This document shows positions 1-5,584 of a DNA stretch of 5,655 bases, piece by piece; within the stretch, counting starts at the first letter, position 1, and each line of letters begins with the position of its first letter. The notes below the pieces were generated by a model that saw only the letters and a program-made list of their open reading frames with translations, was not told the DNA's origin and ran no database searches. The translations under genes were made by a program, and so were the position numbers. Source of the stretch: Mobilitalea sp. (GTDB lineage: Bacteria; Bacillota_A; Clostridia; Lachnospirales; Lachnospiraceae). The DNA lies in NCBI GenBank assembly GCA_029974875.1, contig JARKQP010000936.1:1-5655 (forward strand). Reading direction: 5' to 3'.

Positions 1-116
1 TAAGATATACCCAAGAAAAAATCCAACACGTCAATCTTAATATGATCCATAATAAATGTCAAGGCAATAGAATATCCCATTCTTTTTGATATTCCGGTTT
101 TGAAAATCCCAGTTGT

Positions 117-133
117 AATAGAATATTCCTATT
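117..133. promoter_or_regulatory. AT-rich quasi-palindrome upstream of apbE
   Basis: The arms AATAG and CTATT are exact complements around a centre containing the perfect 8-bp palindrome GAATATTC (121-128); one extra base breaks full symmetry. The decamer AATAGAATAT also occurs at 66-75, 51 bp upstream. A protein-binding site for regulation of apbE is possible but inferred only from symmetry and position. I could not find a convincing -35/-10 pair in 1-215; TTGAAA at 100-105 has no good partner. Confidence 0.25.
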
Positions 134-142
134 CCAGTCACT

Positions 143-180
143 AATGTAAATAATGTTAGTTTAAAATGCAAATAATGTTA
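143..180. repeat. Two 16-bp direct repeats, 22 bp apart, upstream of apbE
   Basis: The two copies lie at 143-158 and 165-180 and match at 15 of 16 positions (AATGTAAATAATGTTA versus AATGCAAATAATGTTA). Their 22-bp period is about two helical turns, so a protein could bind both on the same face of the DNA. They end 35 bp before the apbE start codon. The repeat is directly visible; a role as paired operator or activator sites is inference. The rest of 1-215 is AT-rich, and I see no gene in it on either strand. Confidence 0.5.
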
Positions 181-215
181 AAACGAAATATATCCCAATC
201 ATCCTTGGAGGCATT

Positions 216-1289
216 ATGAAAATACATTTCAAACAACCCTTATTCCTGAAAAACACCTATAAAAACACGCTCTTTGGCATTCTCCTGCTGCTTCTTTCCT
301 GTTCGTGCCTGTCCGGCTGTACCGTGGCTGATGTAAAAGGGAGCACCGCTGAAGGAATCTCCGGAACGGATTTCCTCCTTGGCACCGTTATCACTATTTA
401 TCTGTATGATTCCGCAGATGATGATATTTTAAACGGCTGCTTCCAATTAATAAAAAAATATGAGGATATCTATTCCCGGACCCTCAGCACCAGCGAGTTA
501 TATGCTTTGAACCATAGGAGCCTGCAAGGCACCAACGGTAAATACCGGATATCGGGGGAGCTTTCCGACCTCCTGTCCTATGGCCTATATTATAGCAAAT
601 TGTCAAAAGGAGCCTTCGATATCACCATAGAGCCCATTTCCTCCCTATGGGATTTCACCTCCGACCCGGCCGCTCTTCCCAGCCAAGCATCCATCGAGGA
701 GCAGCTGCCTAATGTCAGCTACGAATATATTAAATTGGAGGGAGAGGAAATCTCCTTTGCTAAGGAGGGGGTACGGATCGACCTGGGCGCCATTGCAAAG
801 GGCTATATTGCTGACCGTGTGAAGGATTATTTAACAGGGAAGGGTGTCCATAGTGCCATCATTAACCTCGGGGGAAATGTTTTATGTGTCGGCACAAAGC
901 CGGAGGGTGCCCCCTTCCGTGTGGGCATCCAAAAGCCCTTTGCCACGCAAAGCGAGACAATGGCTGTCCTGGAGATATCCGACTGCTCCGTTGTCTCTTC
1001 CGGGGTTTATGAAAGATATCTAAAAAAGGACGGAAAGCTCTATCATCATCTCCTGAATACAAAGACCGGCTATCCCTACGACAATGATATCCTTTCCGTA
1101 ACCATCATTTCCCCAAAATCAGTGGACGGCGACGGCCTCAGCACTACCTGCTTTGCCCTTGGCGTTGAAAAGGGACTGGAATTAATCAGCCAGCTTCCTG
1201 ATACCTATGCCCTCTACATTACAAAGGATTATAAGCTCCATTACTCTCCCGGCATGAAGGAAGCACTGAAAGTATCGGAAATGCCTTAA
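216..1289 (+). CDS. apbE: ApbE: lipoprotein FAD:protein FMN transferase
   Basis: This 357-residue protein is predicted to attach FMN covalently to a threonine of target flavoproteins, using FAD as donor and Mg2+. Known targets of the family include RnfG/RnfD, NqrB/NqrC and other FMN-binding-domain proteins outside the membrane. Residues 1-35 form a lipoprotein signal: basic start, hydrophobic run at 19-28 and lipobox LSGC with Cys35, so the enzyme should sit on the outer face of the membrane. Family motifs follow in the usual order: LGTVITIY (55-62), SELYALN (93-99), FDITIEPISSLW (134-145), VRIDLGAIAKGY (186-197), INLGGNV (216-222), SSGVYERY (261-268), HHLLNTKTGYP (277-287) and DGDGLSTTCFALG (304-316), the last containing metal-binding positions. 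Length is normal and no key motif is missing. GGAGG at 207-211 precedes ATG by 4 bases. No target protein or Rnf/Nqr gene lies in the window. It converges on mrp with a 21-bp gap and no visible terminator. Confidence 0.95.
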   Translation: MKIHFKQPLFLKNTYKNTLFGILLLLLSCSCLSGCTVADVKGSTAEGISGTDFLLGTVITIYLYDSADDDILNGCFQLIKKYEDIYSRTLSTSELYALNHRSLQGTNGKYRISGELSDLLSYGLYYSKLSKGAFDITIEPISSLWDFTSDPAALPSQASIEEQLPNVSYEYIKLEGEEISFAKEGVRIDLGAIAKGYIADRVKDYLTGKGVHSAIINLGGNVLCVGTKPEGAPFRVGIQKPFATQSETMAVLEISDCSVVSSGVYERYLKKDGKLYHHLLNTKTGYPYDNDILSVTIISPKSVDGDGLSTTCFALGVEKGLELISQLPDTYALYITKDYKLHYSPGMKEALKVSEMP

Positions 1290-1310
1290 AGGAGCAGGGA
1301 GAATAGCTTT

Positions 1311-2138
1311 CTACGCCAGCTTTTCTAACACATCAGCAATCGCATCCAGCCAATCCCCTTCAAAAAGCTCAATCATGCCCTTATCGCAGGCTCCCGCCAG
1401 CTTCGGATTGATCGGGAGCTTTGCATAGATCGGGATTTCAAATTTTTTGGCAACCTCTGCTATCTTACTCTCTCCAAAAATCTGGTATTCCTTGCCGCAG
1501 TCAGGACATGTAAAATAGGACATGTTTTCTACCAGCCCAAGAATCGGCACCTCCATCATTTTCGCCATTTTCACAGCTTTTCCGACAATCATGGAGACCA
1601 GCTCCTGGGGTGATGTAACAATAATAATGCCATCCACCGGCAGGGACTGGAACACCGTCAGGGGAACATCCCCGGTTCCCGGAGGCATATCAACGAACAT
1701 ATAATCCACATCATTCCAGATCACGTCGGACCAGAACTGCTTTACCGTACCAGCAATGACTGGTCCCCTCCAGACCACAGGGTCTGTCTCATTATTTAAA
1801 AGCAAATTAATCGACATAATCTCAATTCCCGAACTACTCTTAGCCGGAAAAATCCCTATCTCATTTCCCTGGGCCTTTTCCTTAATTCCAAATGCCTTTG
1901 GAATGGAAGGGCCGGTTATATCTGCGTCCAGGATCGCACTCTGATAGCCTCTCCGGTTCATGGTAACAGCCAACAGGGAGGTCACCAGGGACTTTCCTAC
2001 GCCTCCTTTTCCACTCACCACACCTATTACCTTCTTGACATTGCTCATCTCATGGGGCTGTACTGAGAAATCCTGCTTCTCCTTCCTGTCAGAACAGTTA
2101 GAGCTGCAGCTGCTGCAGTCGCTTGAACATTCACTCAT
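1311..2138 (-). CDS. mrp: Mrp/Nbp35-family P-loop ATPase, Fe-S cluster carrier
   Basis: This family (Mrp/ApbC/Nbp35/Ind1) binds a labile 4Fe-4S cluster as a dimer and passes it to apo-proteins in the cytoplasm, using ATP. In the 275-residue form the deviant Walker A GKGGVGKS is at 43-50, the DADITGPSIP segment at 71-80, the DMPPGTGD motif at 150-157 and the cluster-binding CPDC (Cys211, Cys214) after ENMSYFT. There is no N-terminal DUF59/MIP18 domain. Instead the first 15 residues hold four cysteines, at 4, 8, 11 and 15 (CX3CX2CX3C), among serines, resembling the extra N-terminal cysteines of Nbp35 although with different spacing. An in-frame ATG lies nine bases upstream at 2147, but AAAGG abuts it directly, while the same site stands 9 bases from the ATG at 2138, so 2138 is preferred. 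It is transcribed alone from the promoter at 2201-2228. No scaffold or target gene adjoins it. Confidence 0.94.
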   Translation of the reverse strand: MSECSSDCSSCSSNCSDRKEKQDFSVQPHEMSNVKKVIGVVSGKGGVGKSLVTSLLAVTMNRRGYQSAILDADITGPSIPKAFGIKEKAQGNEIGIFPAKSSSGIEIMSINLLLNNETDPVVWRGPVIAGTVKQFWSDVIWNDVDYMFVDMPPGTGDVPLTVFQSLPVDGIIIVTSPQELVSMIVGKAVKMAKMMEVPILGLVENMSYFTCPDCGKEYQIFGESKIAEVAKKFEIPIYAKLPINPKLAGACDKGMIELFEGDWLDAIADVLEKLA

Positions 2139-2200
2139 TGTCTTCATCCTTTCGTTTCTATGTCATAAATTTACTGAAAGCTTTCGCATTTTCTTGCCTC

Positions 2201-2228
2201 ATTATACGCCAAATCTGTGATATGTCAA
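2201..2228 (-). promoter_or_regulatory. Consensus sigma-A-type promoter of mrp
   Basis: Read on the minus strand, a perfect TTGACA (2228-2223) and a perfect TATAAT (2206-2201) are separated by 16 bp. Transcription should begin near 2194, giving a leader of about 55 bases to the mrp start at 2138. The -35 region lies within two direct copies of ATATGTC on the plus strand (2220-2226 and 2228-2234), which could be incidental. Both hexamers being perfect suggests strong, perhaps constitutive, expression; that is inference. Confidence 0.8.
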
Positions 2229-2264
2229 TATGTCGGAGCAATTTTTGCCTACACTTCCAAGCAC

Positions 2265-2278
2265 GCCGCTTTAGCGGC
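2265..2278. other. Small GC hairpin
   Basis: GCCGC (2265-2269) and GCGGC (2274-2278) pair around the tetraloop TTTA. No T-tract follows on either strand, so it is not a standard terminator. It lies upstream of the mrp promoter in a stretch (2229-2320) where I see no gene. It could be part of a plus-strand transcript ending at 2393, or mean nothing. Confidence 0.3.
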
Positions 2279-2322
2279 ACAAACACTCAGTGAAGAATAT
2301 AGTTTTCGCGTTCCTCCAATGT

Positions 2323-2348
2323 AAAAAGTGTGCCATGTATGGCACACT
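2323..2348 (-). terminator. Rho-independent-type hairpin, minus strand
   Basis: A perfect 9-bp stem (2327-2335 with 2340-2348, AGTGTGCCA/TGGCACACT) closes a four-base loop. On the minus strand the stem runs into five T residues (2327-2323), the form of an intrinsic terminator for leftward transcription. No minus-strand gene lies upstream of it within 2350-4800, so what it would terminate is unclear. It may instead be the first hairpin of a plus-strand RNA or half of a bidirectional terminator with 2350-2393. Confidence 0.45.
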
Positions 2349-2349
2349 G

Positions 2350-2393
2350 GAAATTCTTAGTCAGCGTACTTTGCTGGCTTAGAATTTCTTTTT
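2350..2393 (+). terminator. Strong Rho-independent-type terminator, plus strand
   Basis: Arms 2350-2365 and 2373-2388 form a 16-bp stem with one T-T mismatch and one G-T wobble around a 7-base loop, followed at once by TTTTT (2389-2393). This is a good intrinsic terminator for rightward transcription. No plus-strand gene lies between 1289 and this site. It would therefore end either a small untranslated RNA, a transcript running antisense to mrp from apbE (which has no visible terminator of its own), or a leader transcript upstream of the DUF4474-like gene. Confidence 0.6.
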
Positions 2394-2408
2394 ATACTCC
2401 TCCCAGCC

Positions 2409-2449
2409 TTGAACAACCGCGGTGGGTTACGAATATTATGGTATATAAC
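2409..2449 (+). promoter_or_regulatory. Possible promoter of the DUF4474-phosphoesterase unit
   Basis: TTGAAC (2409-2414) is followed 19 bp later by TATTAT (2434-2439). An alternative is an extended -10, with TG at 2439-2440 ahead of TATATA (2442-2447) or TATAAC (2444-2449). None is a clean match at ideal spacing. The site lies just past the terminator at 2393 and before the repeat leader, which is where a promoter for the two downstream genes should be. Confidence 0.35.
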
Positions 2450-2452
2450 ATA

Positions 2453-2545
2453 AGTCAATTCCCATCGGCCAAAAGCCGGTTGAAATTGACCAAAAGCCGA
2501 TGGGAATTGGCTGAAAGCCGATAAGAATCGGCTTTCGGAAAGGAG
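2453..2545 (+). promoter_or_regulatory. Structured 5' leader with alternative hairpins next to the ribosome binding site
   Basis: Hairpin A pairs 2453-2469 with 2496-2512: 17 bp with one G-T wobble around 26 bases that can form a small inner stem. Hairpin B pairs 2511-2522 with 2527-2538: 12 bp with one wobble and an AAGA loop. The two claim bases 2511-2512 in common. Hairpin B ends at the base before the ribosome binding site AAAGGAG (2539-2545), which stands 8 bases from the ATG at 2554. The 3' arm of B (ATCGGCTTTC) can also pair with the AAAGCCGAT of repeat unit 2, and the GCCGAT of unit 3 can pair with the ATCGGC at 2464-2469, so alternative folds exist. Pairing is visible; control of translation is inference. 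It matches no riboswitch family I recognise. Confidence 0.45.
2469..2531 (+). repeat. Three tandem 21-bp repeats in the leader of the DUF4474-like gene
   Basis: The units are 2469-2489, 2490-2510 and 2511-2531, in direct head-to-tail order. Each carries AAAGCCG near its start. Units 1 and 2 match at 17 of 21 positions and units 2 and 3 at 16 of 21. The period is a multiple of three, so short open frames cross the array on both strands with heptapeptide-like repeats; I regard these as by-products rather than genes. The repeats also supply the arms of the hairpins described at 2453-2545. Confidence 0.8.
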
Positions 2546-2553
2546 CTGCACTG

Positions 2554-3591
2554 ATGTTTACGATAGGAATGGATTACGCCTTCATATTAAATGCTGTTGT
2601 TTTGGCATTTTTATCACAAAACCTTGTTCTTCTGATCATTATCGGAGCCATCCTCTTGTTATTGATATATATTATTCACCGGATCCGCCTCGGAAATAAT
2701 AGAGAACGCAAAATTATACGCCCGGTCACCGAGTTACTGGGAAATGTACCTGAGCGCGTCAACGAGTTAAATGCAGAGATTGAACCCTTTGGATTTGCCT
2801 ATGAGCCCAACCAAGACATCTTCTATTCCCTTATGTATCCCTGGCAGAGGAAGCTTGGTTATTGCAGACTTTATGATGAAGCAAGCGCTGCCCTAAGCAT
2901 GATAATAGATTGTGAGCCGATTACCTTTGAATACCGGGGTAAAAAATGGATGATCGAATTCTGGAAGGGCCAGTACGGCATGAATACCGGAGCGGAAGTC
3001 GGAATTTATAACACTACCAGCACGAGTTTGAATATTCCCGGTATTTTTAATGGTACCTTTTATTACTGTGTAAAGGATGAGGAATGCATCGATATGTCCT
3101 TTATCTTCCGCAAAAATGGTAACCTCTTATTTACCCGGAGCGGACACCACTGGTGGCTCACCGGCTTTAAGCTCGGTGAATATTCCAAGCCCTCCGAGTT
3201 GTCCATGGATATTGAGCTGATACTCTATGATAAAAAGATGGCCTCCATCTTCGGAAATGCCTTAAAGGAAGCCGGATACCAGCCGGATGAATATAAGGTA
3301 CAGGGCCGCCGGGTATTGATCCGCTATGATAAGCCCCATACGAGGCAGCCAATGACCAGGACTGCATTAACGGATTTCCTGATGATGCGCAATAATGCGG
3401 ATCTCTGTGATTCCTACAATTCGCTGACCGCCGCCTACATCGATACTCCGGATAAATTAGAGCTGTTGAAGCTTGTTGATCCAGGTATGTATAACCGGAT
3501 GATCATGATTGGCAAGCCGAAGGAGGCATTCGAAGCCTACAATACAATCAAAGAATATCTTAAACCGTCCAAGGATCCAGAAAGGGAGTGA
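2554..3591 (+). CDS. Membrane-anchored DUF4474-like protein, function unknown
   Basis: The product has 345 residues. Residues 9-41 are strongly hydrophobic, long enough for one long or two short membrane segments, and are followed by a basic stretch (HRIRLGNNRERK, 42-53). By the positive-inside rule the large C-terminal part should be cytoplasmic. Residues about 77-290 resemble the DUF4474 family, judged from recall of its aromatic, tryptophan-rich pattern: YSLMYPWQRKLGYCRLYDEA (91-110), KKWMIEFWKGQYG (130-142), TGAEVGIY (145-152) and GHHWWLTGF (197-205). No catalytic motif is recognisable, and the clustered aromatics and conserved-looking KGQYG/TGAEVG could form a ligand pocket, which is speculation. 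AAAGGAG at 2539-2545 fixes the ATG. The phosphoesterase gene starts 5 bases after the stop, so the two are almost certainly co-transcribed. A repeat-rich leader precedes it. Confidence 0.85.
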   Translation: MFTIGMDYAFILNAVVLAFLSQNLVLLIIIGAILLLLIYIIHRIRLGNNRERKIIRPVTELLGNVPERVNELNAEIEPFGFAYEPNQDIFYSLMYPWQRKLGYCRLYDEASAALSMIIDCEPITFEYRGKKWMIEFWKGQYGMNTGAEVGIYNTTSTSLNIPGIFNGTFYYCVKDEECIDMSFIFRKNGNLLFTRSGHHWWLTGFKLGEYSKPSELSMDIELILYDKKMASIFGNALKEAGYQPDEYKVQGRRVLIRYDKPHTRQPMTRTALTDFLMMRNNADLCDSYNSLTAAYIDTPDKLELLKLVDPGMYNRMIMIGKPKEAFEAYNTIKEYLKPSKDPERE

Positions 3592-3596
3592 GCAAA

Positions 3597-4505
3597 ATGT
3601 CAGCCTTTACGCGTCTATCCCAGGTTCTTGAAAGGTCCCAGGTGCTACAATTTGATGATGACTCCAGAATAATTATTATGAGTGACTGCCACCGTGGAAA
3701 CGGCAGCTGGGGAGATAACTTTTTAGGAAACCAAAATTTATTCTTTGCCGCCCTGTATTACTATTATGAAAATGACTATACCTACATCGAGCTGGGTGAT
3801 GGTGATGAGCTTTGGGAAAACCGTAGCATGGAGGATATTATAAATGCCCACAGCGATGCTTTTTGGCTCATGTCCCTGCTATACCAGGAACAGCGCCTGC
3901 TGATGCTTTATGGAAACCATGATATCATCAAAAAAGATCCCAGATACATCCAGACCAGATGCCACTCCTTTTATTGCGACAGCACCAACTCAACCATGTC
4001 CTTATTCCCTGGGATAAAAATGATGGAAGGGCTGATACTCCAATATAAGAATACGCCACACCGGATTTTCCTGACACATGGACACCAGGGTGACCTGCTC
4101 AATGATCCTTTGTGGAAGCTCTCACGCTTCTTAGTCCGCTACCTATGGAGACCCCTTGAACTGCTTGGCATCAAGGATCCGACCAGTGCGGCCAAGAACC
4201 GTGATAAAATGAATACGGTAGAAAAGAAGCTAATGGCCTGGGCCGATGAAAACCAGCAAATGCTTATCTGCGGCCATACCCACCGCTCTGTTTTTCCGAA
4301 GGTGGGAGCTTCCCTGTACTTCAACGATGGCAGCTGTGTTCATCCGCGCTGCATCACCGGGATTGAGATACGGGGCGGCATGATCGCCCTGGTAAAATGG
4401 GCAGTGATGACGAAGCCGGACCGTACCCTCTTTGTAGGACGTGAAATCCTGGAGGGACCCGTTCCGTTAACCGAATATTTTAATACCCATATTCCAGCGG
4501 CCTGA
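3597..4505 (+). CDS. Calcineurin-like metallophosphoesterase
   Basis: The 302-residue protein carries the full dinuclear-metal phosphoesterase signature in order: SDCH (Asp30, His32), LGDGDE (Asp68), GNHD (Asn107, His108), HGH (His161, His163) and CGHTH (His227, His229). These residues bind two metal ions and activate water for phosphoester hydrolysis. There is no signal peptide or membrane segment, so it is probably cytoplasmic. GDGDELWEN (67-75) faintly recalls the GDLFDxW of LpxH-type UDP-diacylglucosamine hydrolases, but the substrate cannot be deduced. An in-frame GTG at 3588 overlaps the upstream stop, but it also lies inside the ribosome binding site AAAGGGAG (3581-3588). That site is 8 bases from the ATG at 3597, which I therefore choose. 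Close coupling to the DUF4474-like gene suggests the two act together, perhaps with the membrane protein recruiting the enzyme. No frameshift or missing residue is seen. Confidence 0.93.
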   Translation: MSAFTRLSQVLERSQVLQFDDDSRIIIMSDCHRGNGSWGDNFLGNQNLFFAALYYYYENDYTYIELGDGDELWENRSMEDIINAHSDAFWLMSLLYQEQRLLMLYGNHDIIKKDPRYIQTRCHSFYCDSTNSTMSLFPGIKMMEGLILQYKNTPHRIFLTHGHQGDLLNDPLWKLSRFLVRYLWRPLELLGIKDPTSAAKNRDKMNTVEKKLMAWADENQQMLICGHTHRSVFPKVGASLYFNDGSCVHPRCITGIEIRGGMIALVKWAVMTKPDRTLFVGREILEGPVPLTEYFNTHIPAA

Positions 4506-4601
4506 CAAAGCTTATGAAAAGTCAGGAAGTGTCCGAATGCTGCTTGTGCCGTGCTGAAGGAGTTTTTAAGGATATCCTGGTGTAAGAGCCACTAGCCTCA
4601 T

Positions 4602-4621
4602 TTGCCAGAAGAAGCTGGCAA
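4602..4621. other. Small hairpin after the phosphoesterase gene
   Basis: A perfect 7-bp stem (TTGCCAG/CTGGCAA) closes the loop AAGAAG. No T-tract follows on either strand. A weaker 6-bp inverted repeat, CCTGAC/GTCAGG at 4501-4506 and 4521-4526, overlaps the phosphoesterase stop codon. Either could aid 3' end formation, but neither is a convincing terminator. I see no credible gene in 4506-4808. Confidence 0.3.
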
Positions 4622-4652
4622 TCCATTATATAGGGAGCCGCTATTTATAGAA

Positions 4653-4688
4653 AGGAACCGGAAAAATGCCACATCTTCTCCGGTTCCT
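4653..4688. terminator. Candidate terminator between convergent genes
   Basis: A perfect 10-bp stem, AGGAACCGGA (4653-4662) with TCCGGTTCCT (4679-4688), encloses a 16-base loop. It lies between the convergent phosphoesterase (+) and flavin reductase (-) genes, about 150 and 120 bp from their stops, where a shared terminator would be expected. T-tracts are poor: minus-strand TTTCTAT is the better side, and the plus side reads CTAAATT. It is therefore an imperfect intrinsic terminator or simply a stable 3' structure. Confidence 0.45.
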
Positions 4689-4822
4689 CTAAATTATTGC
4701 TTCTTCTAAAAAATATAAGAAGGTATCTCTTTATTGACCACTTTATTATTACTTCCCCTAAATATCCTTATCCGGTACTGGTCTTCTAATTTTACCGCTT
4801 CCTCTAAATTATCGTTTCTTCT
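4680..4822. repeat. 28-bp imperfect direct repeat straddling the end of the flavin reductase gene
   Basis: Copies at 4680-4707 and 4795-4822 match at 25 of 28 positions and share the core TTCCTCTAAATTAT. They lie 115 bp apart. The right copy overlaps the last codons and stop of the flavin reductase gene; the left copy overlaps an arm of the hairpin at 4653-4688. A shorter, weaker likeness (CTTCCCCTAAATAT) starts at 4752. The most direct reading is an old local duplication of the gene's 3' end; no function is evident. Confidence 0.65.
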
Positions 4823-5375
4823 GAACAGAATACCCGAATTTACCCAACCTCTTACCCAGCTCAAAATATTCCCCATGGGAATAAGCCACCAGACCGGCAC
4901 TGTTTAAATTGAACTTTCCGGTGCTTGACATATATTTTTCGTCAACATTCACCCCGACCACCTCTGCAAGGAATAAATCATGGCTGCCGAGAGATTTCAC
5001 CTCAACTACCTTACACTCAATATTTACCGGGCTTTCCTCAATCCCCGGAGCCTTTATGACCTGTGATTTACTTGGGTGCAGCTTCATTTCCTTAAATTTA
5101 TCAATATCCCTGCCTGATTTTACGCCACAGTAATCGCAGGCAAAGATCAGCTCCTTATTCACCAGGTTCACTACAAATTCACCCGTTTCCTTAATAATGG
5201 CATAGGAATACCGTTCCGGCCGGACAGAAATCGAAAGCATGGCCGGTGACGAGGCTATGGTGCCTGCCCATGCAACCGTAATGATGTTCGGCGTCTCCCC
5301 TTCCCTGCCGCAGCTTACCATAACTGCCGGTACCGGATAAAGCATATTGCCAGGTTTCCAGTGCTGTTTTGCCAT
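4809..5375 (-). CDS. Flavin reductase-like, FMN-binding protein (flavoredoxin type)
   Basis: The 188-residue product resembles the flavin reductase-like domain family (FMN-binding split barrel), whose members bind FMN and act as flavoredoxins or NAD(P)H:flavin oxidoreductases in the cytoplasm. Family features are PVPAVMVSCG (14-23), NIITVAWAGTIASSPAMLSI (30-49), which should form much of the FMN site, RPERYSYAII (52-61), GEFVVNL (65-71), SGRDIDKF (87-94), IECKV (119-123) and a C-terminal EYFELGKRLGKFGYSVQKK. Length is typical and the sequence looks intact. The open frame extends to an ATG at 5408, but that codon overlaps the -10 box of the promoter at 5407-5436. AGGAAGGA ends 5 bases before the ATG at 5375, so 5375 is the likely start. 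Electron donor and target are unknown. The divergent ferredoxin gene could supply electrons, but this is only a neighbourhood hint. Confidence 0.9.
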   Translation of the reverse strand: MAKQHWKPGNMLYPVPAVMVSCGREGETPNIITVAWAGTIASSPAMLSISVRPERYSYAIIKETGEFVVNLVNKELIFACDYCGVKSGRDIDKFKEMKLHPSKSQVIKAPGIEESPVNIECKVVEVKSLGSHDLFLAEVVGVNVDEKYMSSTGKFNLNSAGLVAYSHGEYFELGKRLGKFGYSVQKKR

Positions 5376-5406
5376 AATTGTCCTTCCTTTCCTTTCGATA
5401 TAATGC

Positions 5407-5436
5407 ATTGTACCATATCTGCAAGCAACATGTAAA
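5407..5436 (-). promoter_or_regulatory. Promoter of the flavin reductase gene
   Basis: On the minus strand TTTACA (5436-5431) and TACAAT (5412-5407) are 18 bp apart, each one base off consensus. TGG directly before the -10 gives an extended -10 (TGn). Transcription should start near 5400, which places the upstream in-frame ATG at 5408 outside the message and supports translation from 5375. The leader would be about 25 bases. Confidence 0.65.
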
Positions 5437-5474
5437 ACCCAAAAATCCTATTTCCAGGCAACACTGTATGGGAG

Positions 5475-5518
5475 ATGTATCTTTCAAGCTAAGAATAATA
5501 AAATATCCTTCGATACAT
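5475..5518. promoter_or_regulatory. Spaced inverted repeat between flavin reductase and ferredoxin genes
   Basis: ATGTATC (5475-5481) and GATACAT (5512-5518) are exact 7-bp complements separated by 30 bp in the divergent control region 5409-5584. They could be paired sites for a looping regulator shared by both genes, or chance. I found no convincing -35/-10 pair for the ferredoxin gene; CATAAT at 5536-5541 is a possible -10 without a good -35. Confidence 0.2.
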
Positions 5519-5584
5519 GAATAATCCACCGTTTCCATAATCATACTATTCTTATCTTGTGTTTCATTAAGAAAGGAGAATTTT

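Noticed and set aside
862..1062. 66-codon minus-strand frame inside apbE
   Set aside because: It is the antisense shadow of a clearly conserved ApbE coding region and has no independent support.
2411..2430. T-box-like string ACCGCGGTGGG
   Set aside because: The T-box antiterminator has GGTGG before ACCGCG, so the order is wrong here. The terminator lies upstream rather than downstream, and the next gene is not an aminoacylation or amino-acid gene.
2330..2551. Open frames of 64 codons on both strands over the 21-bp repeats, with heptapeptide-like repeats
   Set aside because: They exist because the repeat period is a multiple of three. They run through terminator hairpins, show no ribosome binding site that I can see, and encode low-complexity peptide.
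4514..4585. 23-codon plus-strand frame with Cys-Cys-x-Cys after the phosphoesterase gene
   Set aside because: It has no ribosome binding site, is very short and begins inside a weak inverted repeat; nothing beyond the open frame supports it.
4706..4900. 64-codon minus-strand frame at the end of the flavin reductase gene
   Set aside because: It starts inside the flavin reductase in another frame, and the real product ends with a family-typical C-terminus. The apparent extension covers only noncoding DNA and the 28-bp repeat.
5191..5544. 117-codon minus-strand frame across the flavin reductase/ferredoxin control region
   Set aside because: It runs out of frame through the flavin reductase gene and across its promoter, and resembles no family I know.
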